From JAHDCC01 sp964551835 (lineage in GTDB: Bacteria; Actinomycetota; Acidimicrobiia; Acidimicrobiales; SZUA-35), in assembly GCA_964551835.1 (NCBI GenBank), contig CAZKEM010000042.1, positions 1-64,000 of the forward strand: DNA of 64,000 nt, read 5' to 3'. The notes beneath the pieces are model-generated. The model saw nothing but the letters and a program-made list of their open reading frames with translations, did no database searches and was not told where the DNA came from. The position numbers and the translations under genes were made by a program. The first letter of the stretch is position 1. The number at the start of each line of letters is the position of its first letter. Below, one piece after another: positions 26,519-35,787 of the stretch.

Positions 26519-29278
26519 GTGCGTTGCGCCGGCAGAACTAGACGAACCTATGTCGCTGCTGCCTTCGCGGGGCTGCTCATCGTCGCAGTTGGTGCGGCCG
26601 GTTACGTTTTCACCCAAACAGGCGAAGATACAGATCAGCCACTTCGAGGACCAAGCCAGCGACCCGCTGAGGCCCTTAAAGCCGACCCGGCCGATGGTGT
26701 GTTGACTGTCCGCTCAAAGGATGGGGTTGTTCCCGGCCCGGAAATCATCGTCGAGGTCGAGGCCCCAGATCAGATGACTGAACTCCAGATCGGATTCGAC
26801 CCGTCGTTTAGTCAACCAACCTGGCAGAGTCTTTCTGACGAAGTATCGGTCCAGAGCCCATCGACGGGCTACCAGACGGTCTTTGCCCGATTTCGGGAAT
26901 CACCTGAAGCGACGCCGTCGCCGACGGTAGTCGCAGGAGTGATGATAGACCCAACCTATGAACAGGCAACCTCCGGTGAAGACGGCTCGTTTAAGAAGAT
27001 CAGTTGGGTTCGCCCGTTATCGCCGACGACAATTATGGTTCGAGTAGAGGACGGTAGGCTGCTTCCTGGCAAACAAGAACCATACAATTTTGACAACCCA
27101 CCCGACGGTGACGAAATATATAAACAAGGTCAGCTCTACCGGGTTACGCGAGATGGTACGGACTATGGCGAACAGGCCAGTGGGAGCAAGACGACACTCA
27201 CCACCTACGCTCGACAAGTGGGGAGAAGTCTCGACTCCGAACAGTTAAAAGCTGAGAATTGGACCGTGTTGAAGGGTGAGTCGGCCGCCGAGATAGCCGC
27301 AGTCCAACGAATTTCAACCATCAACGGAACCACTACGGACAGCGAAGAACAGACCATCGCTCCGCTCGTTCACGACATCGTCTTCGAACTCGAAACCGAA
27401 CTTGAAATAGGCGAAGAAATTGAGTTCGGTTCTTCCGTGAACGAAATAGAGGCGTTCACGTATGTGCACGATCCGCCGAATTCAATCAGCCCGGCCGTCC
27501 ACGTCAATCAGATCGGCTTCAGGCCCGACAACGAGTTGAAAGTCGGGTACGTCTCAGGTTGGTTTGAGGGCGCCGCAAATGTTGACTACTCGAATCACAC
27601 CGAATTCACCTTGCGGGATGTCACAACCGGTCAAGACGTGTTTACTGGATCAGCATCGAAGCGATCTCGAGGTGACGAACATGGCAAGGGTGACTTAACC
27701 GGCACCGACGTGTTCGAACTCGACTTCTCTGAATGGAGCAAGCCTGGCCGGTACCAGATCTGCGTTACCGACGTTGGGTGTTCGGTCGAGTTCGACGTAG
27801 ATGACGGGGTCTGGCGTAAGGTAACGGGCACTGTCGCCCGGTCGATGTATCATCAGCGCAGCGGTATCGCTTTAGGTCCCCCGTACAGCTCGATACAGCG
27901 ACCTCGCCCGTATCACCCCGACGACGGTGGCCAAGCCGTCCAATCGAACTATTCGAGCCTAGATGCGCTTGGAGAGCCGTTGGATGATATTTTTGCCGGC
28001 CTAGTCGAGGGTCGAACCGACACGGTGGTACCTCAAGCTTGGGGTGGTCATTTCGATGCCGGGGACTGGGATCGAAGAATCCAACACCTCTGGTATGTAC
28101 GGTCGGCGATTCAGCTGGTTGAGGACTACCCAGAAACCTTTGCCGATCTTGAACTTAACCTGCCTGAAAGCGGAGACGCTGTTCCGGATTTGCTGGACGA
28201 AGCTATGTGGTCGCTTGACGTCTACCGTCGGATGCAAGGAGATGATGGAGGCATTCGAGGAGGCATCGAGGCATCTGAACATCCCCAACCGAACGATTCT
28301 TCTTGGACCGATAACCTGGCGGTTTTTGTGTTTGAAGCAGACCCGTGGTCGAGCTACCTGTATGCGGGCGTTGCCGCGGAGATGGCCGTTGTTCTCGGTC
28401 GGTACGACTCCGAGAAGGCAAACGAGTACAAAGCGTCGGCATTGCTGGCCATGGAATGGGCTGAACGGCAACCTCAGCACCCAACGAAAGCAGAGAAGGT
28501 TCAGGACCAACGCGTGGTCGCCGCAGCTGCGTTGTTGAAGTTAACCGACGACCAGCGATGGAACGATGTCTTCGTAGAACTTACGACCTTTGACTCTTCG
28601 GTCGAAGAATTTATGAACTGCCAATCTCACGATATTTGTGACGCAGCATGGATTTACCTAGGGGCCGACGAGTCAGTTACCGATGCTGCGGTGCGTCAGG
28701 GGATAATCGACTCGTTTGTTCGGTCGGCTGACGGCGTCGTCGCAGGTGTCGAAAGCTCGGCGTATGGTTGGGCGCTTGAGAACGGCAACGTACCGTTGGT
28801 TTGGGGCCTCGGGCCGGGTGGAAATCCCGACGCGGTGGGTCTACTGCATGCCTTCGAATTGACCGGTGAGAGCAAGTATCGAGAAGCGGCGTTGCGTACA
28901 GCCTCGGTGACGTTAGGGGCCAACCCAAGAAACACGGTTTTTCTGACCGGCGTCGGCAGAACACCGGTAAGACACCCGCTGATTGTCGATACCAGAAATG
29001 GTGGTCTACCCGTTTGGCCGGGAACGCCGGTCTTTGGGCCTCACGAGCTGAATTCTATAGCGGATGAGTCGTGGGTGAGTGAGTATATGGTTGAGCCCAC
29101 AGGCGCTACCCCAGGAGTCGTGGATGTGCCGTATCTTTGGCAATGGCAAGACATAGGAGGTGTGGCGATGTTCAACGAATACACCGTTCACCAGAGCCAC
29201 GCAGGAACCCTTCACTCATTCGGATTACTAGCAGGGACCTCCGACAAGAACCCGTTTGCACAGGTTGCAGGCTCCTAG
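26519..29278 (+). CDS. Secreted glycoside hydrolase family 9 protein with long N-terminal region
   Basis: 919 residues. Seen: an N-terminal signal anchor (about 10-32), a region of about 290 residues with no recognised domain, an Ig-like CelD_N domain beginning VHVNQIGFRPDNELKVGYVS (about 324), and a GH9 (alpha/alpha)6 catalytic domain with WGGHFDAGDWDRR (about 509, DAGD carrying the catalytic base), VPDLLDEAMWSLDVYRRMQ and GGVAMFNEYTV near residue 885, whose Glu is the likely acid. GH9 enzymes cut beta-1,4-glucans and some beta-glucosaminides. Placed in an EPS operon, it may trim or release the exported glycan, as BcsZ does for cellulose; this is inference. It starts with GTG 7 bp after the ligase gene, and its stop overlaps the convergent GT4 stop. 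Confidence 0.88.
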   Translation: MRCAGRTRRTYVAAAFAGLLIVAVGAAGYVFTQTGEDTDQPLRGPSQRPAEALKADPADGVLTVRSKDGVVPGPEIIVEVEAPDQMTELQIGFDPSFSQPTWQSLSDEVSVQSPSTGYQTVFARFRESPEATPSPTVVAGVMIDPTYEQATSGEDGSFKKISWVRPLSPTTIMVRVEDGRLLPGKQEPYNFDNPPDGDEIYKQGQLYRVTRDGTDYGEQASGSKTTLTTYARQVGRSLDSEQLKAENWTVLKGESAAEIAAVQRISTINGTTTDSEEQTIAPLVHDIVFELETELEIGEEIEFGSSVNEIEAFTYVHDPPNSISPAVHVNQIGFRPDNELKVGYVSGWFEGAANVDYSNHTEFTLRDVTTGQDVFTGSASKRSRGDEHGKGDLTGTDVFELDFSEWSKPGRYQICVTDVGCSVEFDVDDGVWRKVTGTVARSMYHQRSGIALGPPYSSIQRPRPYHPDDGGQAVQSNYSSLDALGEPLDDIFAGLVEGRTDTVVPQAWGGHFDAGDWDRRIQHLWYVRSAIQLVEDYPETFADLELNLPESGDAVPDLLDEAMWSLDVYRRMQGDDGGIRGGIEASEHPQPNDSSWTDNLAVFVFEADPWSSYLYAGVAAEMAVVLGRYDSEKANEYKASALLAMEWAERQPQHPTKAEKVQDQRVVAAAALLKLTDDQRWNDVFVELTTFDSSVEEFMNCQSHDICDAAWIYLGADESVTDAAVRQGIIDSFVRSADGVVAGVESSAYGWALENGNVPLVWGLGPGGNPDAVGLLHAFELTGESKYREAALRTASVTLGANPRNTVFLTGVGRTPVRHPLIVDTRNGGLPVWPGTPVFGPHELNSIADESWVSEYMVEPTGATPGVVDVPYLWQWQDIGGVAMFNEYTVHQSHAGTLHSFGLLAGTSDKNPFAQVAGS

Positions 29279-30525
29279 CCTTCAAGTTCGGGACGCATCG
29301 GGGTTGGGAGCCCCTCGATTGTGTTGGTAAAGAGAGTCTTAAGCCGGAGCGACTCATACGTATTGTTGAATTCTGAGACGGTAGTTGCTCGTCCTGCTTC
29401 GCCCATGGTTTGGCGGAGGGAGCCGTCCGACAGTAGTTGGTCCAAACGTCCCGCTAGGTGCTCGATGTCGCCTGGGCGAACTATGAAGCCGTTGACTCCA
29501 TCCTCGACGAGTTCGCTGACTCCGCCAACTTGGGTCGCAACGACCGGAACCTGGCTAGCAAGTGCCTCCATCAATGAAACAGGAACGCCCTCGGCGTAAC
29601 TAGGTAGCACGAGAATGTGGGAGCGTTTAAGGTAATCGGCGACCTCGGTTTGAGATAGGTAACCGGTAAACGTAACGTGGTTTCCGAGATCGAGTTTGTC
29701 CGCCAATTTCTCAAAGCGAGTTCGTTCAGGGCCGTCACCAATGATTGTCAAACGCAGCTGGCCATGTTCGGCGGTAAGTGTACTGATTGCGCGAAGTAGG
29801 TCCGAGATGCCTTTGAGTTCGGCTAGGCGGGCAACGAAGATGATTTCCGAACCGACTCCGACATGTTCGACCGGTGTCAGCGTTTCGGTATTTATGCCAC
29901 AGTGAATAATGTGTAGCTTCTCGACGTCGCCAGGTTCGGCAAATATCGCCGCTTGACTTCGGCAGAAGTAGCTGATGCACGCGACAAACGCCGCCTTGTT
30001 GATCTTTGCGTCGAGCCGCCACGTCGCAGCTTCAAAGAAGATACCCGGACCGTGTAACGTAAAGCTAAAGGGAACCCCGGAAAGCTCGGATGCAAGCATC
30101 GAAACCGTGCAGCCTGAGTCGCCGAAATGGTTATGCAGATGTTGGACCTTCCGGGACTTTAGCTCTTCGGCGAGCAGGCCCGCTTCGGCGAAATAGAAGA
30201 GCTGGTACAGACCGCCCTTTATTCCTGCTCGTTTGGTCGACCACGCTAACCGAAGCCCGTTGAGATACCGACGGGGAGAGCGGACCAGAAGCTTTGCGTG
30301 ACTCACGAAAAGTTTCGGTGACTTGGCGGCTTCCAGAATATAGGTAACTTTGTCTTGCTCTGCTTGCTGCTCCGGTCCGACGATGTGGCTCGTGTCCGGC
30401 CGCCGGATCGCAAAGGTCTCGATTTCGACTCCGGCTTCTCTCAGGGCCGCCAACTCCCGTTGAATCCAAGTGTCTGTGGCACGAGGGAAAATGGCGGCCA
30501 GATAGGCAACTCGAATCTCACTCAT
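29275..30525 (-). CDS. Glycosyltransferase family 4
   Basis: GT-B retaining glycosyltransferase. Seen: N-terminal VAYLAAIFPRATDTWIQREL, HNHFGDSGCTVSMLAS, PFSFTLHGPGIFFE, then the C-terminal nucleotide-sugar domain with IFVARLAELKGISDLLRAI, LTIIGDGPERTRFE, and EGVPVSLMEALASQVPVVAT carrying the ExxxxxxxE motif. The ATG at 30525, one base after the stop of the upstream epimerase, gives 416 residues and fits operon structure; a longer frame to 30693 would lie inside that gene. Likely adds a sugar to the EPS repeat unit in the cytoplasm. Confidence 0.9.
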   Translation of the reverse strand: MSEIRVAYLAAIFPRATDTWIQRELAALREAGVEIETFAIRRPDTSHIVGPEQQAEQDKVTYILEAAKSPKLFVSHAKLLVRSPRRYLNGLRLAWSTKRAGIKGGLYQLFYFAEAGLLAEELKSRKVQHLHNHFGDSGCTVSMLASELSGVPFSFTLHGPGIFFEAATWRLDAKINKAAFVACISYFCRSQAAIFAEPGDVEKLHIIHCGINTETLTPVEHVGVGSEIIFVARLAELKGISDLLRAISTLTAEHGQLRLTIIGDGPERTRFEKLADKLDLGNHVTFTGYLSQTEVADYLKRSHILVLPSYAEGVPVSLMEALASQVPVVATQVGGVSELVEDGVNGFIVRPGDIEHLAGRLDQLLSDGSLRQTMGEAGRATTVSEFNNTYESLRLKTLFTNTIEGLPTPMRPELEG

Positions 30526-30526
30526 G

Positions 30527-31588
30527 TTACCGATCGCTGGTATGGGTCGGCAGCGGTGGTGTCGTCGCGGCGGCGAGCTGGCGTTCGATCTGTGCGCTGC
30601 GTTGAATTGCGTCGGCAATGGAAACTTTCGGTTCCCAACCCAGCATCCTCTTAGCCTTGGCATTTGTGTATCGAAGCGGCTTGAATCGCGCATGTAGCCG
30701 ATCTGGGATCACGATCCCGGGGAACTTGGCCCGACCTCCAACCAACTTTTTGTTGGCGAGTTTCATGCCGCCAGCGAAGGTCCGAACAACCGCCCACGGG
30801 ACCTTGACGGTCTTGGGGACATCGATGACGGCCTCGACCATCTCGGCATAAGCTTGCTGCGTTGGAAGGTCATCGTCGACGATATTGATAGTCTCGCCGC
30901 TAAGCGAGGAGTTTGTTTCCGCCAGTTTCTCGGCGGCGGCCACGATGGCGTCCGCACAGTTATCGACATAGGTCATAGGCAGCGTAGAGGACGAGCCAAT
31001 CCGAAGGAATCGAGGTCCAAGGGGAGACCCGAGCAACGCATGCCACAGCTCACCTGCACCAAAGATCATGCCGGGCCTTAGAATAACCACTTGGTTTCCT
31101 TCGACTTCGCCGAACGTTCGGTAAAGGTCTTCCTGGATTAGTTTTGTCTCCGTGTACTCGTCGCGGCCGTCAACGTCAACTACCAACTCCGCAGACTCGT
31201 CGATAACGGTGTTGGGCTTAGTTTGAAGGTATTCATAGACGGAGAACGTGCTGACGCCGACCAGGTTCTTTACATTTGCTTGAGCCATCGCTAGCAAGAG
31301 ATTTTCGGTCGCGACGACAGTTCCCGCAAATTGGCTATAGAAATCCCCAGCTTTGGTCGCTGCCAAATGAACGACGACATCGACTTCCTCGAGCGCGGTC
31401 ACAAGAGCTTGGCGGTCTCTAAGATCGACTTTGGCTATCTCAAAGTTTGGTTTGTCGAACCATTGCCTCAGGCCTGCGGCCTGGCTTGCAGGTCGGACTA
31501 TTGCTCGCACGTCGAGGCCTGCGTCCATGGCCGATGCAGTCACCGTTTGGCCAACAAATCCGGTAGCTCCGGTTATAAACATCTTCAT
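30527..31588 (-). CDS. NAD-dependent epimerase/dehydratase (extended SDR)
   Basis: 353-residue Rossmann-fold sugar-nucleotide or related short-chain dehydrogenase. Seen: MFITGATGFVGQTVTASA (NAD-binding GxxGxxG), VDVVVHLAATKAGD, VGVSTFSVYEY with the catalytic Ser region, YTETKLIQEDL with the YxxxK pair, and ILRPGMIFGAG. The substrate cannot be named. It overlaps the upstream Gfo/Idh gene by 4 bp (ATGA) and is followed after one base by the GT4 gene, making a tight three-gene minus-strand operon. Confidence 0.9.
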   Translation of the reverse strand: MKMFITGATGFVGQTVTASAMDAGLDVRAIVRPASQAAGLRQWFDKPNFEIAKVDLRDRQALVTALEEVDVVVHLAATKAGDFYSQFAGTVVATENLLLAMAQANVKNLVGVSTFSVYEYLQTKPNTVIDESAELVVDVDGRDEYTETKLIQEDLYRTFGEVEGNQVVILRPGMIFGAGELWHALLGSPLGPRFLRIGSSSTLPMTYVDNCADAIVAAAEKLAETNSSLSGETINIVDDDLPTQQAYAEMVEAVIDVPKTVKVPWAVVRTFAGGMKLANKKLVGGRAKFPGIVIPDRLHARFKPLRYTNAKAKRMLGWEPKVSIADAIQRSAQIERQLAAATTPPLPTHTSDR

Positions 31589-32712
31589 ATTCGAGATTCC
31601 TCAGCTAGCAACTGATCAACCAACAACGAAGCATGCAACATTTGCTCGGGGGTCACTGGCATTTCAGTTCCAGCAATAAGGGCTTTGTACACCTCGTCGA
31701 GCATTTGATGGAGCCCGTGATATGCGCCCTTCTGCATGATCTTTTTCCCGACGTTGGACACGCCTGATTTAACGAGTTCCAGCCCGTTGGCTATGTGGTT
31801 AGCGATGGGGGAGAGTTGCCCGCCTCCGGTTCGTGGGATGACCGCCCGTAGATAAGGTTGGAAGAGGTCGGTTTCGGCGTAGCCGCGAGTTCCGCGAACC
31901 GTTATTGAGAAGCCATCTGGTGCCGCGTCGGACTCGAAACGTAGGCGTCCGTGAACCGGCCCCGTTTCGCTACGACCGACCATGATGGCGTCCAGGTTGT
32001 CGTATCTGAAGATCGGGCTCTCGGAGTGGTTGTTCCATGCCGCCCCAACCTGGCTGAATTGGGCATCTCCAGTGAGATGGAGCAAGAGATAAGACAGGTG
32101 GGTGGTGAAGTCGTGAATCACACCGGCGGGCATCTTATGAATCGGGCTCGGCATGTTTGGGTCACCGAATCGGCCTGCCGGGTCTGTAACCGGTAGGGTG
32201 ACGCGGATCTCGACGTCTCGGATACTTCCAAGGTCGCCATTGTCGATCATTTCCTTAATCGCTACTACGCCAGAATTGAATCGGTAGTTGTGGCTTTTGA
32301 GTAGGTGTCGGCCGTTCTTTCTTGCCACCTCTTGGAGAAGTCGGAGCTCGTTAGAGGTTGGGGTAATAGGCTTTTCGCAGATGACGTGTGCGCCGCTGGT
32401 CAATGCTTCGGTCACCAGGGCTACGTGGGACTGGGGTGGAGTAAGGATGTGAACGACATCCGGTTTGGTTTCGCTCAACATTTGAGAAATATCGGTGAAC
32501 GATGAATCGGCGCCAAATTTGTTAGCCCCGTATTTGGCCGATGCAGGAGAGAGGTCGCAAACAGCAGCAAGTTCGACGTGGCCCGACACGTCACCAGCCA
32601 CAGCCGTCTTGCCTGAAAGGAATGATAAGTGTTCTTGAGAAATCCCGCCTGAGCCCACGACGGCGGCCCGTAAAGGGCCCGTCTTGCGGCGAGGTTCTGC
32701 ATTGTCCGGCAT
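31585..32712 (-). CDS. Gfo/Idh/MocA-family oxidoreductase
   Basis: NAD(P)-dependent sugar dehydrogenase family, 375 residues. Seen: RAAVVGSGGISQEHLSFL Rossmann start, VELAAVCDLSPASA, PDVVHILTPPQSHVALVTEA, VICEKPITPTSNEL with the EKP motif, and GVIHDFTTHLSYLLLHL in the substrate domain. Members act on free or nucleotide sugars such as UDP-GlcNAc-uronate or inositols. First gene of the three-gene operon, so it probably helps make a modified sugar for the EPS. Confidence 0.9.
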   Translation of the reverse strand: MPDNAEPRRKTGPLRAAVVGSGGISQEHLSFLSGKTAVAGDVSGHVELAAVCDLSPASAKYGANKFGADSSFTDISQMLSETKPDVVHILTPPQSHVALVTEALTSGAHVICEKPITPTSNELRLLQEVARKNGRHLLKSHNYRFNSGVVAIKEMIDNGDLGSIRDVEIRVTLPVTDPAGRFGDPNMPSPIHKMPAGVIHDFTTHLSYLLLHLTGDAQFSQVGAAWNNHSESPIFRYDNLDAIMVGRSETGPVHGRLRFESDAAPDGFSITVRGTRGYAETDLFQPYLRAVIPRTGGGQLSPIANHIANGLELVKSGVSNVGKKIMQKGAYHGLHQMLDEVYKALIAGTEMPVTPEQMLHASLLVDQLLAEESRI

Positions 32713-33020
32713 AAGTAGTTATCTTTCAACGATTTTATGTTTGGCTTCAGAGAACGAAGTTTACGGGAAAGAACGGGTGGATTTACGACTGAAGACAACG
32801 AGATGTACCCAATTGGGTGCGAATAGGTGTTTTGTCGGTCATAGTGAACGTCGCAACCCGACAGATTGTTGAAGCTAACTGCTGTAGGACGGAAGTCATA
32901 GTCGACCACCGTCGCTAGGTTGGGGACTACTGGAGCAGATTCCTAGACTAATCCCTGACAGCATTTGACTACGCCCGCCCGAAAAAACCCTGGTTAGAGC
33001 TGCCAATTTCCCGAGGACCT
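32713..33020. other. 308-bp divergent intergenic region
   Basis: Lies between the minus-strand Gfo/Idh operon and the plus-strand GT2 gene, so it should hold two promoters. I see no convincing promoter pair, RNA gene or coding frame. CGAGGA just before 33021 is the GT2 ribosome-binding site. Confidence 0.5.
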
Positions 33021-33944
33021 ATGACATCCGAAATTTCTAGTGCCGATCACGAACCGGTAGATTCGAAGCTAGCATCCGACAGCAATAACAGCACGAGTGT
33101 TTCGGTGATCATCCCTGTCGGCGGCGCTGACGACGATCTTCGGTACCAACTCGAAGCCCTCGCCGCCCAAGACTACGATGCTCGCTGGGAATTGGTTATT
33201 TCACTCAACACAAACTCGAAGGCTGAACGAACACAGCTGGACAAGTTGCTGGGTCTGCACGATCTCGCAGAAGTAAACGTTGTTGACTCTTCAAATGTTC
33301 GGAGCGCGGCCCACGCCCGAAATGTTGGTGCAGAGGCAGCCAAAGGTGAGTACTTGATGTTTTGCGACGGTGATGATATTGCCGACCGACAATGGTTGTC
33401 GACCATGGTCAAAGCCCTCGGCAGCCACGAAGTCGTGGGTGGCCATCTGGACGAGTCTTTGTTAGAGATCGATGGCCAGCGGGATTGGCGCCCACCAGCA
33501 ACGCCAGGAGCGCTTCCGACCTTTCTTGGGAAGCCGTTCCTCGTGTCGGCCAACATGGGTCTACACCGCCACCACTTTGAAAGAAGTGGAGGCTTTGACA
33601 CGTCTCTTATCAGGTGCGAGGACATCGATTTTTCATGGAACCTGCTCGAAGCGGGGCTCGAGTTAACGTATGTGCCCGAGGCGATCATTCATTATCGGCA
33701 TCGACGCGGACTGAAGTCGATGATGATGCAGCACTACTTGTACGGTCGCGGTTTCAGTCAACTGTTGGCGACTAGGTCCGTCCCGGGCGAGGAAAAACGA
33801 ACTGGATTGTCCTCACTGAAGCCAAATAATCAGGCGGTACATAAGAAGACTCCAGTATATTATTGTCGTCGAGGGTCAATAGCCGCTGGCCGGGTGGTCG
33901 GGCTGGTCGAGGCGCACCTCGGGCATCGGGTCAAGCGGGGATAG
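33021..33944 (+). CDS. Glycosyltransferase family 2
   Basis: GT-A fold transferase of 307 residues. Seen: SVSVIIPVGGADDDLRYQLE, ELVISLNTNS, AAHARNVGAEAAKGEYLMFC and DGDDIADRQW with the metal-binding acidic motif, NMGLHRHHFERSGGFDTSLI and RCEDIDFSWNLLEAG. It most resembles rhamnosyl- or galactosyl-type EPS transferases, but the acceptor is unknown. The ATG follows CGAGGA. A 69-bp gap separates it from the chain-length protein. Confidence 0.88.
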   Translation: MTSEISSADHEPVDSKLASDSNNSTSVSVIIPVGGADDDLRYQLEALAAQDYDARWELVISLNTNSKAERTQLDKLLGLHDLAEVNVVDSSNVRSAAHARNVGAEAAKGEYLMFCDGDDIADRQWLSTMVKALGSHEVVGGHLDESLLEIDGQRDWRPPATPGALPTFLGKPFLVSANMGLHRHHFERSGGFDTSLIRCEDIDFSWNLLEAGLELTYVPEAIIHYRHRRGLKSMMMQHYLYGRGFSQLLATRSVPGEEKRTGLSSLKPNNQAVHKKTPVYYCRRGSIAAGRVVGLVEAHLGHRVKRG

Positions 33945-34013
33945 TATCGTGGACGGGTTGGACTTGAGTTGCGCGAACTTAGTGGCTAGCCGTGCCAGGC
34001 GAAGGAAAAAATT

Positions 34014-35573
34014 ATGGAATTAGCATTTGTATTCACAGCACTGAGGCGGCGAGTCTGGGTCATCGTTCTATTCACTGCTTTAGGCTTATTGGCCGGCCTG
34101 TTCGGAGCCCCACGTTTGTCCGATAGCAGCCAATGGCAATCGGAAGCTCTTATCAATATCCAACCACCGAGCAGCCAAGATGATATTTTCTCCGAAACGA
34201 TCAACCCTGAACGTTATGTGGCTAGCCAGATCGCAGTTTTGCGAAGTGAGGCTACGGCGTTGGCGGTCTCGGAGAAGATCGACAATCTCGAAGTCGGAAA
34301 CGTTCTGGCTCAGATCGCGATTGAGGAGCGACCGGAAACCGACATCGTGGTTGTTACCGCGACGGCTCCCGACCAAAATACGACTCAAGAACTTGTTCGT
34401 ACCTATGTTCTGACCTACCAAGAGCAACTCCCACTCGATGACGAGGAGCGAATTCAGGCCCTGCAAGTGGCCGAAGCCGACCTCGAAACGCGACTCGCCG
34501 AGGTCAATCAAGAGTTAGGACAGCGAATAACGGCAGGGAGAAACAATCAGAACGCCCGACCGAGCCCTGAATCCGCCGACCCAGGTTTAGCTTCGCAGCG
34601 AACATTACTCCAGGATCAGCTAAGTCGAAACCAGCAGCGTCAAGACGAACTTGAATCATCAAAGGCTCGAATCAACACTCGGATTATTCAAGAGGCATCG
34701 ACGCCAGTACGGGTGTCGAGTAGAACCGGCATCGTCCTACCCGCTGCCGTCGCTGCTGGGCTTATCCTCGGAACTGTACTCGCTCTACTCATGGCCAGAT
34801 TCTCGAACAAGGTTCAAGACGATCGAGCCGCAGAGCTGATCTTGGGTGTTCCCGTCGTTGGCGAATTCGACCACTACCGTTCACTCGCTAGAGAGCACTT
34901 GGCGGCCTTCCAACGGCTGCCAGACGATGCGGTGCCACTCGTCGAACAACTCTGCGTTCGCGCCGAGGCTAAAGCTCAGCTGAACGTTCCGCTGACCGTT
35001 GCCGTTGTCGGTACCCAACGAGGCGCCGGAGCTACAACCCTCGCACTTGCTATGGCTGAACGGTTCGCCGGTCTTGGTTCCTCAGTGGTGTTGGTCGATG
35101 CCGACGTTCGTGACCCGCGAGTAACCGAGCTATTCCATGCTGGCGTCGACGGAGGTATCCCTTCGGTTCTCGCGAACGACGGCGCACTCGTAGATCAACG
35201 GGGCCGCTCGGTGTTTACCCGAACTATGGACCCTGAGGTTCGAGTTCTCGGCTTAGGGCCCAACCGCGCAGTCGCCTCGTTGCGGCGTGACACAGTCAGT
35301 TCAGTACTCAGAGCGGCCTGTCATCAAGGTGCGGTTGTGGTTGTCGATGGCGGACCGGTTTTTGACTTGGCTTCTACCGTTCAGCTCACCCAGCTTGTCG
35401 ACGCAGTAGTTGTTGCAGTGCCGCTGCAGCGACAAAAGGCTGACGAGCTGGCCGACTTGTCCCGTCAGCTTGGACCGGTCCAAGACAAACTGCTTCCGGT
35501 TCTGACCTACCCAGCGTTGCGCGCCGCGAAAGAAAAGTCGGTGCGTTTCGACGCTGATGGCCCTCAAGAATAG
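34014..35573 (+). CDS. Wzz-type chain-length protein fused to a ParA/BY-kinase-like P-loop domain
   Basis: 519 residues: membrane span at about 13-32, extracellular coiled-coil Wzz region, second span at about 240-264, then a cytoplasmic P-loop domain with VVGTQRGAGATTLALAMAE (Walker A, about 331-349), VVLVDADVRDPRVTELF (Walker A') and AVVVVDGGPVFDLAST in the Walker B position. The C-terminus lacks the tyrosine cluster of bacterial tyrosine kinases, so it may be a non-autophosphorylating variant that regulates chain length and export. A second, more typical fusion lies at 39835-41463. Confidence 0.87.
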   Translation: MELAFVFTALRRRVWVIVLFTALGLLAGLFGAPRLSDSSQWQSEALINIQPPSSQDDIFSETINPERYVASQIAVLRSEATALAVSEKIDNLEVGNVLAQIAIEERPETDIVVVTATAPDQNTTQELVRTYVLTYQEQLPLDDEERIQALQVAEADLETRLAEVNQELGQRITAGRNNQNARPSPESADPGLASQRTLLQDQLSRNQQRQDELESSKARINTRIIQEASTPVRVSSRTGIVLPAAVAAGLILGTVLALLMARFSNKVQDDRAAELILGVPVVGEFDHYRSLAREHLAAFQRLPDDAVPLVEQLCVRAEAKAQLNVPLTVAVVGTQRGAGATTLALAMAERFAGLGSSVVLVDADVRDPRVTELFHAGVDGGIPSVLANDGALVDQRGRSVFTRTMDPEVRVLGLGPNRAVASLRRDTVSSVLRAACHQGAVVVVDGGPVFDLASTVQLTQLVDAVVVAVPLQRQKADELADLSRQLGPVQDKLLPVLTYPALRAAKEKSVRFDADGPQE

Positions 35574-35603
35574 TTTGCTGGTCTCGGGCAGCAGGAGTTG
35601 CCC

Positions 35604-35738
35604 TTGAGCCCGATCTTTGGTCGTGTCACCCCTGAGGAGCTTCGGCAACTATCAACCGATACGATGCTCCGGTTGCATTTCCTTGGCGAGTGTGTGATGC
35701 TCGATAACGGTCGACTGGATAACAGCTCGGGAGACTAA
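35604..35738 (+). CDS. Possible 44-residue small protein
   Basis: TTG start with GGAG six bases upstream; the peptide (LSPIFGRVTPEELRQLSTDT, then a hydrophobic MLRLHFLGECVML and an acidic end) has a codon pattern like a real gene. It lies between the Wzz-like gene and the cytidylyltransferase, in the same direction. No family recognised. It could instead be the remnant of a larger EPS gene. Confidence 0.35.
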   Translation: MSPIFGRVTPEELRQLSTDTMLRLHFLGECVMLDNGRLDNSSGD

Positions 35739-35787
35739 GGCGAAATACGTTCACGGCGGCGGATTTTACCGAGGAGAATCGGGACAG

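Noticed and set aside
29275..30693. Longer, 472-residue version of the GT4 protein
   Set aside because: The added 56 residues lie inside the upstream epimerase gene and lack homology; ATG 30525 one base after that stop fits better.
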